64,000 nt of DNA from assembly GCA_963383645.1 (NCBI GenBank), contig OY726569.1, positions 33,195,592-33,259,591 on the forward strand, written 5' to 3'. The position numbers and the translations under genes are program-made. Shown here piece by piece: positions 33,295 through 44,749 of the stretch. Each line of letters begins with the position of its first letter. Within the stretch, counting starts at the first letter, position 1. This DNA comes from Muscardinus avellanarius. Lineage: Eukaryota > Chordata > Mammalia > Rodentia > Gliridae. The notes below the pieces were generated by a model, which did no database searches, was not told where the DNA came from, and saw only the letters and a program-made list of their open reading frames with translations.

Positions 33295-36200
33295 ATGGCA
33301 GAAAACAAAAAGCATATTTCAATAATATCACTTAATGTCAAAGGACTTAACTCACCAATCAAAAGACATAGACTGGCAATGTGGATTAGGAAACATAATG
33401 CAAACATATGCTGTCTGCAAGAAACTCACCTCACAGCCAAAGACATTCACAGGCTGAAGGTGAAAGGATGGAAAAAGATATACCATGCCACCAGTGACCG
33501 AAAAAGAGCAGGGGTAGCAACCCTGATATCCAACAAAACAGACTTTAAAATAAAACACATCAAAAGAGACAAATCAGGGCACTTCCTTTTATTAAAAGGA
33601 ACAATACACCAAGAAGATATAATGATAGTAAATATTTATGCCCCAAATGTGGGTGCAACCACATTCGTAAAACAAACCCTTCTGGACATAAGATCCCAAG
33701 TAGACCCAAATACAATAATTCTGGGAGACTTTAATACGCCTCTCACACCACTGGATCGATCTTCAAGGCAAAAGATGAGTAAAGATGCTTTAGAACTAAA
33801 GGAAACCATAAACCAAATGGACCTAATAGACGTTTTCAGAGTATTTAAACCAGGAACTACAGAATACACTTTCTTCTCAGCAGCCCATGGAACCTTCTCC
33901 AAAATAGATCACATCCTGGGACACAAAGAAAATACCAGCAAATTCAAAAAATGTAATATAATCCCATGCATCTTTTCAGACCACAATGGAATAAAAGTAG
34001 AAATCAACAACAGGAAACTTGAAAGAAAGTATTCAAATTCATGGAGAATGAATGATACACTACTAAATGACGAATGGGTAAGAGCAGAAATTAGGGAAGA
34101 AATAAAGAAATTTATGGAAACAAACGAAAACAGAGACACAACCTACCAAAACCTATGGGACACCATGAAGGCAGTACTAAGAGGAAAGTTTATCGCATTG
34201 AGTGCCCACATAAAAAGGATGGAGAACCACCAAGTAAAGAACCTAATGACACAACTCAAGGATCTAGAAGTTCTGCAACAGTCTATTCCCAAAGCCAGCA
34301 GAAGACGAGAAATCATCAAAATTAGAGCAGAAATAAATGAAATAGAGAACAAAAAAACAATTCAAAGAATCAATAAAACAAAAAGTTGGTTCTTTGAAAA
34401 GATTAATAGAATTGATAAACCCCTGGCCAACCTAACCAAAATAAAAAGAGAATCAACTCAAATTACCAAAATTAGAAATGAAAAAGGAGATATCACCACT
34501 GATAGTGAAGAAATTCAAAATATTATCAGAAACTACTTTAAAAATTTATACTCCAATAGATTTGAAAACCTGGATGAAATTGACAGATTTCTAAACTCAG
34601 TTAACCTTCCTACACTCAACCAAGAGGACATAGCAGCCTAAACCAACCAATAACAACCAAAGAAATAGAAACGGCAATAAAAATTCTTCCACCAAAGAAA
34701 AGCCCAGGCCCAGATGGGTTCCCAGCTGAATTCTACAAAACCTTCAGTGAACAACTAATACCAATACTTCGTAACACGTTCCGGGAAATTGAAAGAGATG
34801 GAACTCTTCCAAATTCCTTCTATGAGGCCAGTATCACATTAATCCCCAAACCAAATAAAGATACCTCAAGAAAGGAAAACTACAGACCAATATCCTTAAT
34901 GAACATAGATGCAAAAATTCTAAACAAAATACTAGCTATACCCATTCAAAACTATATCAAGAGAATAATTCATCACGACCAAGTCGGTTTCATCCCAGAA
35001 AAACAAGGCTGGTTCAACATACACAAATCAATACATGTTATTCACCACATAAATAGAACCAAGAACAAAAACCACATCATCATAGCAATAGATGCTGAAA
35101 AAGCATTCGACAAAATCCAACACCCATTTATGTTAAAAACACTGCAAAAAATTGGGATAGAAGGAAAGTACTTCAACATCATCAAGGCAATATACTGCAA
35201 ACCCAAAGCCAACATTATATTGAATGGGGAAAAACTGCAAGAATTTCCGCTACAGTCAGGAACAAGACAAGGATGCCCACTTTCACCTCTCCTTTTCAAT
35301 ATAGTCCTTGAGACTCTTGCTGCAGCAATCAGACAAGAGAAGGAAATCAAAGGAATCCACATAGGAAGAGAGGAAGTGAAATTATCCTTATTCGCAGATG
35401 ACATGATCCTTTATCTGGAAGACCCAAAGAACTCAACCAAAAGACTTCTGGAGCTGATCGACAAATTCGGCAAAGTCACAGGTTACAAAATCAACCTAAA
35501 GAAATCAGTGGCTTTTCTTTATGCCAACAACAAATCCACAATGAAGGAAACAAAAACAACAATTCCATTCACTATAACCTCAAAACCAATAAAATACCTA
35601 GAAATAAACCTAACCCAAGATGTAAAAGACCTCTACAACAAAAACTATAAAACATTAAAGAAAGAAATAGAAGAAGACCTTGGAAGATGGAAAGATCTCC
35701 CGTGCTCATGGATAGGCAGAATAAATATCATCAAAATGGCCATTCTGCCAAAACTGATCTATAGGTTCAATGCAATTCCCATTAAAATACCAGTGACATT
35801 CTTCAGAGACCTAGAAAAATCAATCATGAACTTCATATGGAGAAAGAAAAGACCTAGAATAGCCAAAGCAATTCTCAATAACAAGAAACACGCAGGAGGC
35901 ATTATAATCCCAGACTTCAAACTATACTATAGAGCAATAGTAGTAAAAACAGCATGGTACTGGCACAAAAACAGATATACTGACCAGTGGATTAGAATAG
36001 AAGATACAGAAACAAACCCACACATCTTTAGTCAATTAATCTTTGACAAAGGGGCCAAACACATACGCTGGAGAAAAGACAGCCTTTTCAACAAGTGGTG
36101 CTGGGAGAACTGGCTAACCATTTGTAAAAAGATGAATCTAAACCCCTATATCTCACCTAACACAGGAATCAACTCAAGATGGATCAAAGACTTAGAAATT

Positions 36201-37121
36201 AGACCTGAGACGGTGAAGTTAGTAGAGGAGAACATAGGTTCAACACTACAACATATTGGCACAGGCAGTAACTTTCTCAACAAAACCTCCAAAGCTCAGG
36301 AAATTAAAGCAAGAATAAACAAGTGGGATAACATTAAACTAAAAAGTTTCTTCTCATCAAAGGAAACTATCAATAACCTAAAGAGGAAGCCTACAGAATG
36401 GGAAAGGATCTTTACCAGCCACCATTCTGATAGGGGGCTAATATCCAGAGTATACAAAGAGCTCAAAAGGCTCTACACCAACAAAACAAACAACCCAATC
36501 AAGAAATGGGCAAATGAACTAAATAGACACTTCACAAAAGAAGAGATACAAAGGGCTAATAGATACATGAAAAGATGTTCTTCATCACTGGCCATCAGGG
36601 AGATGCAAATCAAAACTACACTGAGATTCCATCTAACCCCAGTCAGAGTAGCAAGCATAAAGAAATCAAACAACAACAAATGCTGGCGAGGATGTGGGGA
36701 AAGAGGAACTCTTTTACACTGTTGGTGGGAGTGCAAACTAGTTCAGCCACTATGGAGATCTGTGTGGAGATTCCTAAGAAAGGTGGGAATAGATCCACCA
36801 TATGATCCAGCTATACCACTCCTGGGTATCTTTCCAAAAGGGTTGAATTCAGAGAAATACAGCAACATATGCATACCTATGTTCATAGCAGCACAATTTG
36901 TAATAGCCAAAATATGGATCCAACTCAGATCACCATCAACAGATGAATGGATAGCAAAACTGTGGGAAATACACACAATGGAATTCTATTCAGACATAAA
37001 GAAGAACAAAATTATATCATTTGCAAGAAGATGGAAAGCCCTGGAAAGCATCATGTTAAGTGAGATCAGCCAAGCACAGAAGGAGAAGATACACATGTTT
37101 CCTCTAATATGCCCAAACTAG
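33295..37121 (+). pseudogene. L1 ORF2p (endonuclease and reverse transcriptase), one frameshift
   Basis: The first open part (33295-34641, 448 aa) is the APE-type endonuclease plus linker. N14, E43, Y115, D145, N147, T192, D205, S228, D229 and H230 are all present at the positions numbered for human L1. The frame then stops at 34639-34641. The next frame is open from before 34641 to 37121 and carries the RT domain with FADD at 35391-35402, which would be residues 700-703 (catalytic D702, D703), and the C-terminal [18 protein letters not shown] zinc-knuckle-like segment (36681-36734). A single 1-nt loss between about 34621 and 34640, within the Z region, explains everything: one base restored would give the standard 1275 residues. 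ORF2p nicks DNA at TT/AAAA and primes cDNA synthesis there. As read, this copy would make an endonuclease-only truncation. Confidence 0.93.
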
Positions 37122-37406
37122 AAAACACAAAGGATACCAGTAGGACCCCAGATAATGGAGGGGAAATACTAGCTAAGTTTTAATGGAAAGATAGGAGAGG
37201 AGAAAGGCCGATCTTGATTAAGGAGCATCTTCACCTGAACATGTGTAAAATTATGAATAAGACATGGTTAACCTGGCCAACCATTGGTGGGGGGGGGAGA
37301 GAAAACGGGGGCGGGGGGGAGAGGGCACCAAATATAGTGTAAATGTATACTATTTATGTTCAATAAAAAAATTGTTAAAAAAAAAGAAAAAAGAAAAAAA
37401 ATAAAA
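37122..37406 (+). other. Young L1 3'UTR with G-rich tract and poly(A) signal
   Basis: A G-rich segment at 37286-37322 (runs of 9, 5 and 7 G) is typical of mammalian L1 3'UTRs and can form a G-quadruplex. AATAAA lies at 37362-37367, and the A-rich tail to 37406 is interrupted by G. The same layout occurs at 60061-60172. Confidence 0.85.
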
Positions 37407-37785
37407 TAAAATGGGCCTATATTTCTTCAATGTCAGATTCCTGCTGTCGGATTTTTTTTTCTAAATTAGAAACTATGCATTCATTTCTTGAATGATCATC
37501 TTCTAGGAGTGAGATTCTATTCTCCATGTGGTCTAATCGGTTGTTTGTACTTTGAATTGAGGCCTTTACTTCATTAATTGCATCCTTTATCTCTCTTTGG
37601 CTCTCTCTGAGTTCTTTTCGAAGCACCTCTATTATTTCTACAGTTATTTTCCTGATTTGATCTCTGAATTTCTGTTTTATCAGGTTCTGATGTTGTGGGG
37701 TTGTGGGCATTAATTGCTCCATTGTTATTCCTCTTTCCCATGATTTTGGAAGTTTGTGCCTTCTCTGGGTTCTTCCCTGGGTCAC
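37407..37785 (-). pseudogene. L1 ORF1, N-terminal portion of the older L1
   Basis: The minus frame 37417-37785 (122 aa) is the N-terminal and coiled-coil part of ORF1p (KKIRQQESDIEEI at its end; NRLDHMENRISLLEDD in the middle). It matches ORF1p residues ~40-130 of the younger element (GRLDEMENRISILEDS). It is cut by the younger L1 and continues at 30135-29551. Confidence 0.85.
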
Positions 37786-38708
37786 TACAACTTCACTTAA
37801 GGTGCTGTGAATCTTGAGTTTATGGTATCTCAGTTCCCACTACTCCTTTACTGGGTTGTATCGCAGAGTCTCAGACCCTGGGAGTCAATCGAGGCTGCTT
37901 TAGACCATGGGGCGTGCCAGGTTGGGCATTCTCCTATGGTGTAATATTTCTGCCACCACCACTCCCCCACTGGGTCAAGTCCCTGGGAGTACAGTACTGG
38001 GATTTCTCCTCTAGGGGTCCCAATTTGACTCACTGTTGAGTGCTCAGATGGAGCTGTCGTGGACTCCGTGAATTCGCTGCTGCTGCCGCCAGTAGCAACA
38101 TGGCGCCGCTGCTGTGCCCTCGGCCGTGAGGCTGGTGTATTTCTTTTCTGTTTTTGAACTCCACTCTGGGTCCCTGCAGGGTGCACTGAGCCCAGCCCCT
38201 GGGAGCTTTAGATGCTCCCTGCGTCGAGAGATCTGCCAAATCCCGCCCGGCTGTTCCGCAGTGGCTCACCTCGGCTCGTTGTCCACTGCTCCTCTCTGGA
38301 GTTTGGTGGGCTGTTGAGTGCGTTGGTCTGGTGCCATCCGGTGAACTCGCTGCTGCCGCCAGCAGTAAGGCGCTGCTGCCGCGTTCTCGGGCGTGAGGCC
38401 GGCGTATCTCCTCTCTGGTTTCTGAACTCCGTTATAAGTTCCCTTCCTCTCTGGAGCCTGGTGCTGCAAGGCAAAATGGCGCCAGCTGCTTCACGCCGCG
38501 GCTCTGGCTGCAGCACTGCGGTCTGGTTTCTGGTATCTCGTTTTTCCAGCCCTCTTTTTCTCTGTCCTTTAAAATTATATTTTTTGTTTCTCTGCTGATG
38601 GTTTCTTCTGGCTATGAAAGGCGCTGATTTTGTGGTAATAAAGATTGGTTGTTAGCGGGGCTCGTAAACCCCGTTTTGCTCCGTCGCCATCTTCCCGGAA
38701 GTCCTCTC
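37786..38708 (-). promoter_or_regulatory. GC-rich 5'UTR of the older L1
   Basis: Far richer in G+C and CpG than its surroundings. Two related ~95-bp segments start at 38068 and 38341 (gtgaattcgctgctg and gtgaactcgctgctg, then cgtgaggc and gtatctc/gtatttc), 273 bp apart, like promoter monomers. A YY1-like site (GGAAGATGGCGACGG on the minus strand, about 38681-38695) lies 14 bases from the 5' end, which suggests that the transcription start is retained. Frames at 37848-38598 on both strands are by-products of base composition. Confidence 0.75.
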
Positions 38709-38721
38709 TGGTATAGTTTAT

Positions 38722-38835
38722 ATTTAGAAAGTCCCTCAGACTTTATGTAGTAGATAAACAGCCATGTTAAAAACAGAGGTTGGTTGGTGGATAGAGGTCC
38801 TGGGGGGTGGACTTGAGTACTTTACATGTTTACAT

Positions 38836-38867
<32 letters not shown>

Positions 38868-39375
38868 CTTTTGATTTCTATGATGTAAGAACAGAGTCCC
38901 TCCACTTTTTCTTTCTCTCATTCTCACCCCATGCGCTGAACTCTGCAGATTTTACCCCATTTAACATGGACTTAAACCTATGAAACATCCAGAACTGTGA
39001 AAAGATAAATCTCCCTTCCTTTAAGTTGTCATTGTTAGGAATGTTAGCTCGCAGCAGTGAGTGAGAACACTGATTAGAACACTTATTATTCTTAATTTAA
39101 AGTAATGCACTATTTAGACAGAGTAAAAAGTGAATGCACTTTGTTATTAAAATAAAATTTCTTGTATGTTCATATTTGACCAAGACATGAAGGAGGTAAT
39201 AGGATATTTTGTAGTTGTGAAGACTGAAGGAATCATAGGAGGGAATATAAAATCATCTTAAATTCTAACCTGGAATATAAGAGTTTGAGCTGACAGTTTT
39301 TCTTTTCTTCAACCTATTTCCATTTTTGTGTTTAATATAGTTAGGGAGCTGCATAGCTAGCTATATAAATGTAGT
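38722..39375. other. Unassigned DNA with a microsatellite
   Basis: Includes (CT)14 at 38840-38867. Nothing else recognised. Confidence 0.5.
38840..38867. repeat. (CT)14 microsatellite
   Basis: Uninterrupted CT run; on the minus strand it gives Arg-Glu repeats in a chance frame. Confidence 0.97.
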
Positions 39376-39379
39376 TAAA

Positions 39380-40030
39380 TATAATAAAATTAACCTTTTA
39401 AAGTATAAAGCATAATTTTTAGTATATTCACAAAACTATGTGACTGTTATAACTACAAAATTATATAACTTCTTTAATACACCAAATGAAAACCCTATTT
39501 ATACTGAACAAGTACCCAATGTCCATCTTACTCCTCTAACCTCAGGTGACCACTGATAACCTTATTGGTTCTGGTTTTTCTTGTTATGAATATTTCTTAG
39601 AAATGGAATGATACAATACATAGTGTTTAAAATATTTTGTTTTATCAATATAAATATGCAAATAACTTTGTTTTGTCTGTGTTCTTCTCTTATCCATTGT
39701 CTCCTTTCTTCTCTAGAAAATTTTTATTATTATCATCTACTAATTTTATTGAACTCTATTTTCTTTTCTTTTCTCATTATAGCTTTCACATGTGAGACAT
39801 AACATACAGCCCTTGATTTTCTGAGTCTGGTTGATCTCATTTAGCATGATATTCTCTAGTTCCATTCATCTTCCTGTAAATAACATAATTTTGTCCATCT
39901 TTATGGCTAAGTCCATTATGTGCATATATATCACATTTTCATTATCCATTCAACTTTTGGTTCTATAACGTGGCTACTTTGAATTGTGTTGCTATAAAAA
40001 TGAATGTTCAATGATATATTTATTTTCAGG
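39380..40030 (-). mobile_element. Old mammalian L1 3' region, minus strand
   Basis: ttagtatattcacaaaacta, gaccactgataaccttattg, agaaatggaatgatacaata and gttccattcatcttcctgta follow an ancient L1 3'UTR/ORF2 end in antisense. It has no open frame; 39640-39830 within it is unclear. Confidence 0.6.
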
Positions 40031-40045
40031 TATTCATAAATAAAA

Positions 40046-41366
40046 TTTCTTATTTTTCGTGACTGACTAATTTCACTTAGCATAATGTCCTCTAGTTCTG
40101 TCCCATTTCCCTGTAAATGACGTAAGTGTGTTTTTCTTTATGGCCAGGTAAAATCCCACTGTGTACATATCCCATAGTTTTGTAATCCATTCATCTGTTA
40201 ATGGACATCTTGGCCAGTTCCATAGTTTGGCAATGGTGAAGTGTGCAGCTATGAACATAGATACGCATACAGTAGTTTGGTAGTGTGGTTTCCATTGTTT
40301 TGGGTAGATACCCAGAAGTGGTATTGCTGGGTCATATGGTAAGTTTATTCCCATTCTACTGAGGATCCTCCATACTGTTTTTCAAAGTGGTTGCACTAAT
40401 TTGCAATCCCACCAACAATGTATTAGAGTTCCCACTTCTCCATATTCTTGCCAGCATTTGTTGTTGTTTGTGTTTTGAATGATTGCCATTCTAATTAGAG
40501 TTAGGTGAAATCTCTGGGTATTTTTGATTTGCATTCTCCCTGATTGTTAATGATGTTGAGCATTTTTCATGCATTTATTGGCCATTTGAACTTCTTTTTG
40601 TGTGTGTGAAGTATCTATTCAGTTCATTTGCCCATTTTTATTGGGTTGTTTTCTTAGTGCTGAGTTTCTTGAGTTCTCTGTATATTCTATATATTAGTCT
40701 TCTATCAGAGGAGTAGGTGGCAAAATCTTCTCCCATTATGTTGGCTCTCAACTGAGGTTCTTCACAGTTTTCTTTGCTCTACAGAAGGGCTTCAGTTTCA
40801 TGCAATACCATGTATTGATCCTTCTTTTAGTTTCTTGTACCTCTGGGGTCTTGTTGTGAAAATGTTTACTTGTACCTATGTGTTGCAGTGTTGGATCTAT
40901 GCCCTAATAAGGAGATACAAGGTCTCTGGTCTGATTTCCAAGTCTTTGATCCATCTTGAATTTACTCTTGTACAGGGTGATAAAAAGGGGTTTATTTCCA
41001 TTCTTTTTGCATATGGTTAACCAGTTTTACAAACATAATTTTTGAACAGTCTATCTTTTTCCCCCTAATATGTGGAAGATAGGGAGAAAATGGGTAATAG
41101 GAGGAACTCTAGATGAAGGAGGAGATACTATAGATGCATAAATAAGATGAACTAAATGAGGTGATGGGAGGGGGGAAGATGGTAATTCTTTAATGTTCTT
41201 GATGTACATTAACAAACATATCAAAATAAATCACTTAGCCAAACATGAGAAGGAGGGAGGGGGAGAAAATGAGGTGGGAATTGGGTAAGGGCTAATTGGG
41301 TGATATGAGCATGTATGGCTCCACCATATTGTACCCCATTAAAATGTATGACTATAATGCACCAAT

Positions 41367-41420
<54 letters not shown>
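40046..41420 (+). mobile_element. L1 with twin-priming inversion, plus strand
   Basis: 40046-41064 is antisense ORF2 C-terminal sequence (minus frame 40073-40354 holds the ORF2 end, [15 protein letters not shown]). 41065-41370 is plus-strand 3'UTR, ending caccaataaaa and an (AT)n tail. The antisense part stops at the L1 position attagtcagtcac, and the plus part starts about 25 bases further on (aatatgtggaag), judged against the L1 at 60450-60510. That adjacency is expected of a twin-primed insertion. Confidence 0.88.
41371..41418. repeat. (AT)24 microsatellite at L1 tail
   Basis: An uninterrupted run directly after the AATAAA of the L1 3'UTR, probably derived from its A-rich tail. Confidence 0.95.
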
Positions 41421-41421
<1 letters not shown>

Positions 41422-41497
41422 CTTAAGCAAGTATTGTTTTTATTGTATTTCTTATGTTTTGGCAAGATTCTTACTCATCTTCATACATCTCAAAGTA

Positions 41498-41703
41498 CCT
41501 TTTTTTTTGCAATACTGAAGATGGAACCCAGCGGCACTCTACTTCAGAACTATACCCCCAGCCTAATATTTTTAATTTTTAAACAGGGTCTCAGTGAGTT
41601 TCAAAGGGCTTCACTAAGTAGCTGAGGTTGTCCAGGAACCAAGATCCTCCTGTCTCAGCTTCCCAAATGCTGGGATTACAGGTGTGCACTACCACTTCTG
41701 GCT
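41498..41703 (-). mobile_element. B1-dID SINE, minus strand
   Basis: T8 tail, ID part (GATGGAACCCAGCGGC, CTATACCCCCAGCC) and B1 part to CCACTTCTGGC. Confidence 0.85.
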
Positions 41704-41704
41704 T

Positions 41705-43320
41705 TCTTAGAGTACTTTCTAATTTTACTTTTGATTTATTTCTTAACATTTTGGATTTGATACATTATTCAGTTTCCATACACTTAAAAAATTATTCAAC
41801 TTACTTCTAGTTTTATTACATTGTATTCATAGGGAACACAATTTTTTATAATCTGTACCATTTTAGCTTCTATGATTTTTATCATTTTACATGTATTAAG
41901 CTCTCTTTGTGTCCCAACATGGTCTGTCTTGAGAAATATTGTGTATGGACTTAAAAAGAACAGGGTTTTCTCTGTTGTTATATAGAGAGTTTTATCCAGC
42001 TCTTTTAGGTCTTCTTGGTTTATAGCATTTTTCAAGTCTTACATTTTATCAGACTCCGGCCTAGTTTTTCTAAACAGTACTAAAAGTGGAGTATTGAAGC
42101 TTCCCACTATTATTGTAGAATTTTCCTCTTATCCATTAATTCCCATTAGCTTTTTATTTATATATTTCAATGGCTTCATATCTATGTGTGCTGATACTTA
42201 TCCCTTAGCCTGTTTGTATTACTATAACAAACTATTTTATACTGAGTAATTTATAGAGAATGGAATTATGGTTTACAAAGATTAAACATTTCGAGACCTA
42301 GATGCCAGTACTTGTGTCTGGTGAAAGCTGCTCTATGCTTCTAAGTGTTCTCAATCGTAGAAGGTGAGAGGGTAAGAGATATACTTCAACTTTAAGCCCT
42401 TTTATAAAACTGCTAATCCCACTCAAGAGAGAGTAGCTCTCATAAAATATTGCCTCCCCCAAACAATAATTCTTAATGCTATTACATTGGAATTAAGTTT
42501 CAACATAAACTTTAGAAGGAATGCAATCATTCAACTGAAAAAATTCTTAAAATTTTGTCTTCTCAATAAATTGATCCCTTTAATTATAAAATATTTTTAC
42601 TCTAGAAAATGATTTATCTTGGTATCTGTTGGACCAGATATTAATATAAACACTTCAGTACCATTTTGCCAAAATGTTTCTATAATTTTATTTTTAGTAG
42701 ATTTTAAGTGACTGAATATTAAAAGTATCTCTCATAGTTGAAGTGTATTGCATCAATTTTTAAAATAATTACTCTTTAAATTACTGCCCAATGACTGAAA
42801 TGCTTATTCTATTAATGTTTAATATTAATACTCTTATTGATTTCATTTACATATAAGTTACTTTTAATTGTGGCCATGTGAATTACAAGTAGCTGTTTAA
42901 TTTTAAGAATCTATTTTTGGATTTATATCAAGTTAACTTTGATATAATACAAAATTTTTTATACAAAAGCTAGATGTAAAAATTTTTATTTTTATTTTCT
43001 TTAAGCATTTTGAATATATCATTTCACTTAATTCTGTCCTTCATTTTTTTCTTAATCATATTGAAGTCAGTTCTTAATCTTATTGAAAATTTCTCCCATG
43101 TGATAAAAATGTCTACTTGCTAATATCAAGATACTGTCTCCACCTTAAACCTCTGTTAATTTGATTGTGATATATCTAAGGGTGATGTTCCTAGAGATGG
43201 ATATTTTTAGTATAAGCTACTTGAAATTTATTGAGCTTCTTGGATATCTAGCTTACTATTATTCATAAATTTTGGAAGTTTTCAGCCTTTTTAATATTCT
43301 TTCCCTTTTTCCTTTCTTTT
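41705..43320 (-). mobile_element. Very old L1, minus strand, ORF2 5' half and ORF1 end
   Basis: Antisense phrases run in proper L1 order: caacatggtctgtcttgaga and ggagtattgaagcttcccac (endonuclease-side ORF2), cttctcaataaattgatccc (same region, after an inserted LTR), then tgagcttcttggatatctag and ttttggaagttttcagcctt (ORF1). It is strongly diverged and split by the LTR at 42200-42540. Confidence 0.55.
42200..42540 (-). mobile_element. MaLR-type solo LTR inside old L1
   Basis: tactataacaaactatttta, tgagtaatttatagagaatg, gtgtctggtgaaagctgctc, cttttataaaactgctaatc and gaattaagtttcaacataaa follow the antisense order of an ERVL-MaLR LTR. No internal retroviral genes accompany it. Confidence 0.6.
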
Positions 43321-43795
43321 CTTGATTTTTCATAGGTTGGTTTATTTTGTTATGTTAAATTGTTTGAGACTCCTGTATTATATAACATTCTCATTTATAT
43401 AACATTCTCATGTATATAACATATACATTTGTAAAAGTCAAATGTGAAAAGTTTAGAAGACAGATTCCCATGTGTTCTTAGGTTTTATTGTTTTCATTGT
43501 TTTACTGTTATTAAAACTTTTCTATACTAATTTCAAATTTGTATTCTTTCCTATGGGTGTCCAAGAAATTTTGTACTTTAGTTAATTTAGTGATCAGGTA
43601 ATCTTAAACTAACATTTACTTAAGTTCTTTGAACCAATAAATTTCACAACTTTGCAGAAAGCCTTTATGTATGTGTGTTGAGCATAGTATCAACTCTTCA
43701 AGAGTTTACAGTTATCTCTTTTCCTTCATTTCCAGATTGGGCAGGACTCAAGAGCAGATAGAAGTGAGACATTGGAATACTCACAGGTGTTTTTT

Positions 43796-43796
<1 letters not shown>
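43321..43796. other. Unassigned DNA with a short tandem repeat
   Basis: A 17-bp unit (tatataacattctcatt) occurs twice plus a partial copy at 43379-43423. No gene was seen. Confidence 0.55.

Positions 43797-43839
<43 letters not shown>
43797..43839. repeat. (AC)21 microsatellite
   Basis: Uninterrupted CA run; gives Thr-His repeats in a chance frame. Confidence 0.97.
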
Positions 43840-43841
<2 letters not shown>

Positions 43842-44749
43842 AATATGAATAGCTTGGACTTTATAAAACTTCTATATGACTATTTCATTATATGTAATTG
43901 TCGTTTGAGTTTTTGGCTACCCTTTTTGGTCCAACTGATCTTACTGTCCTAGAAAACTTTTGTGTTAAATAATTGGTGCTGCAGGTAATGATTATTATCT
44001 TCATCATTATTATTTTGACGAACACATTGGCCTAGGGCTTTTATCATTGAGAAACTTCTAGTCAGTTCCAACAGTGCAAAACATTTACTGGAGACTTGGC
44101 TAAAAAGCTGTTAGACAAGTCACAGAGTGACAACTGTCTAGAGGGAGGCTGAACACTCATTCTGCTCTCTCGGCTCTCAGTGGTTGTTAGACTGCCGAGT
44201 TGTAAGGGTGTAAGAAGTTTGCCAAGGAGAATGTGATGGTATAGTTCAAACTCCACAAAGTTCACTGTTCTTCCTGATTTTAACTATTTTATGTGGAACA
44301 AGTTTAACTATTTTATGTGGAACAAGTGTTTCTTGGATTGTTGGAATTTGATTTTGACCATTTGCTTTTTTTCAGTTCTCTTCTTGTTTTTCACAAGGGA
44401 GTAGCTGCTTAGGGATGTTCAGTCCGCTATTCCAGATGTGCTTGTTTCTCTCTAACTTACTTCTAAAGAATAACAAGTCTTTCTTTACAGGAAGAAATTT
44501 ACAATCACCGTTCAAATTTTATTGCTTGGATAGAACTTGGTAGATGGTTCTCAGTAAGCCTTAATTACAAGGTTAGGCAGTAGGGCTAATCTCTTCATTC
44601 CTAGGCTAGTTCAGAAACAGGCCAGCACTTCCCAAACACTGACCACACAACTTAAAAAGATTAAAAATTATTTGTTTACAGTTTTTTAAAAATCTTGGGG
44701 TTCAGTCCATGTAAGGCCAGCATCTATGGAGCTCCTGGCATGGAGGTAA
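43840..44749. other. Unassigned DNA with a 24-bp duplication
   Basis: tttaactattttatgtggaa caag is exactly duplicated at 44279-44302 and 44303-44326. No gene or interspersed repeat was recognised. Confidence 0.6.

Larger units (their letters stand above)
30123..37419 (+). mobile_element. Full-length, nearly intact young L1 with TSD
   Basis: taaaatgggccta flanks the element at 30123-30135 and 37407-37419. The target tt/aaaa is the canonical L1 endonuclease site. A second old L1 copy at about 1985-2010 shows the same sequence uninterrupted (aaaatgggcccatatttttt), confirming the empty-site arrangement. Parts in order: 5'UTR (30136-32271), ORF1 (32272-33249), 45-bp spacer, ORF2 (33295-37121, one frameshift), 3'UTR with G-rich tract, AATAAA at 37362 and an A-rich tail to 37406. 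It is inserted head-on into ORF1 of an older L1. The only disabling lesion seen is in ORF2. Its ORF2-3'UTR is nearly the same as the copy at 59181-60172, showing a recently active subfamily. Confidence 0.95.
28448..38721 (-). mobile_element. Old minus-strand L1 with 13-bp TSD, split by a younger L1
   Basis: tggtatagtttat is exact at 28448-28460 and 38709-38721. Right after the left copy is a T-rich tail and antisense L1 3' end (28461-28655). Right before the right copy is an L1 5' end, where the minus strand begins gaggacttccgggaagatgg. In minus order the element has 5'UTR (38708-37786), ORF1 (37785-37420, then 30122-29551), an unexpected inverted old ORF2 piece (29540-28860) and the 3' end. 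The expected sense ORF2 is missing. The younger plus-strand L1 accounts for 30136-37406. Confidence 0.75.

Noticed and set aside
35042..35404. 120-aa minus frame opposite ORF2
   Set aside because: A shadow frame of the L1 reverse transcriptase on the other strand; no independent support.
38212..38598. 128-aa plus frame in GC-rich DNA, CpG-island-like
   Set aside because: Lies antisense in the 5'UTR of the old L1; base composition alone explains the open frame, and the CpG richness belongs to the L1 promoter, not a host gene.
42200..42540. Endogenous retrovirus with coding genes
   Set aside because: Only LTR-type sequence is visible; no gag, pol or env homology was found next to it.
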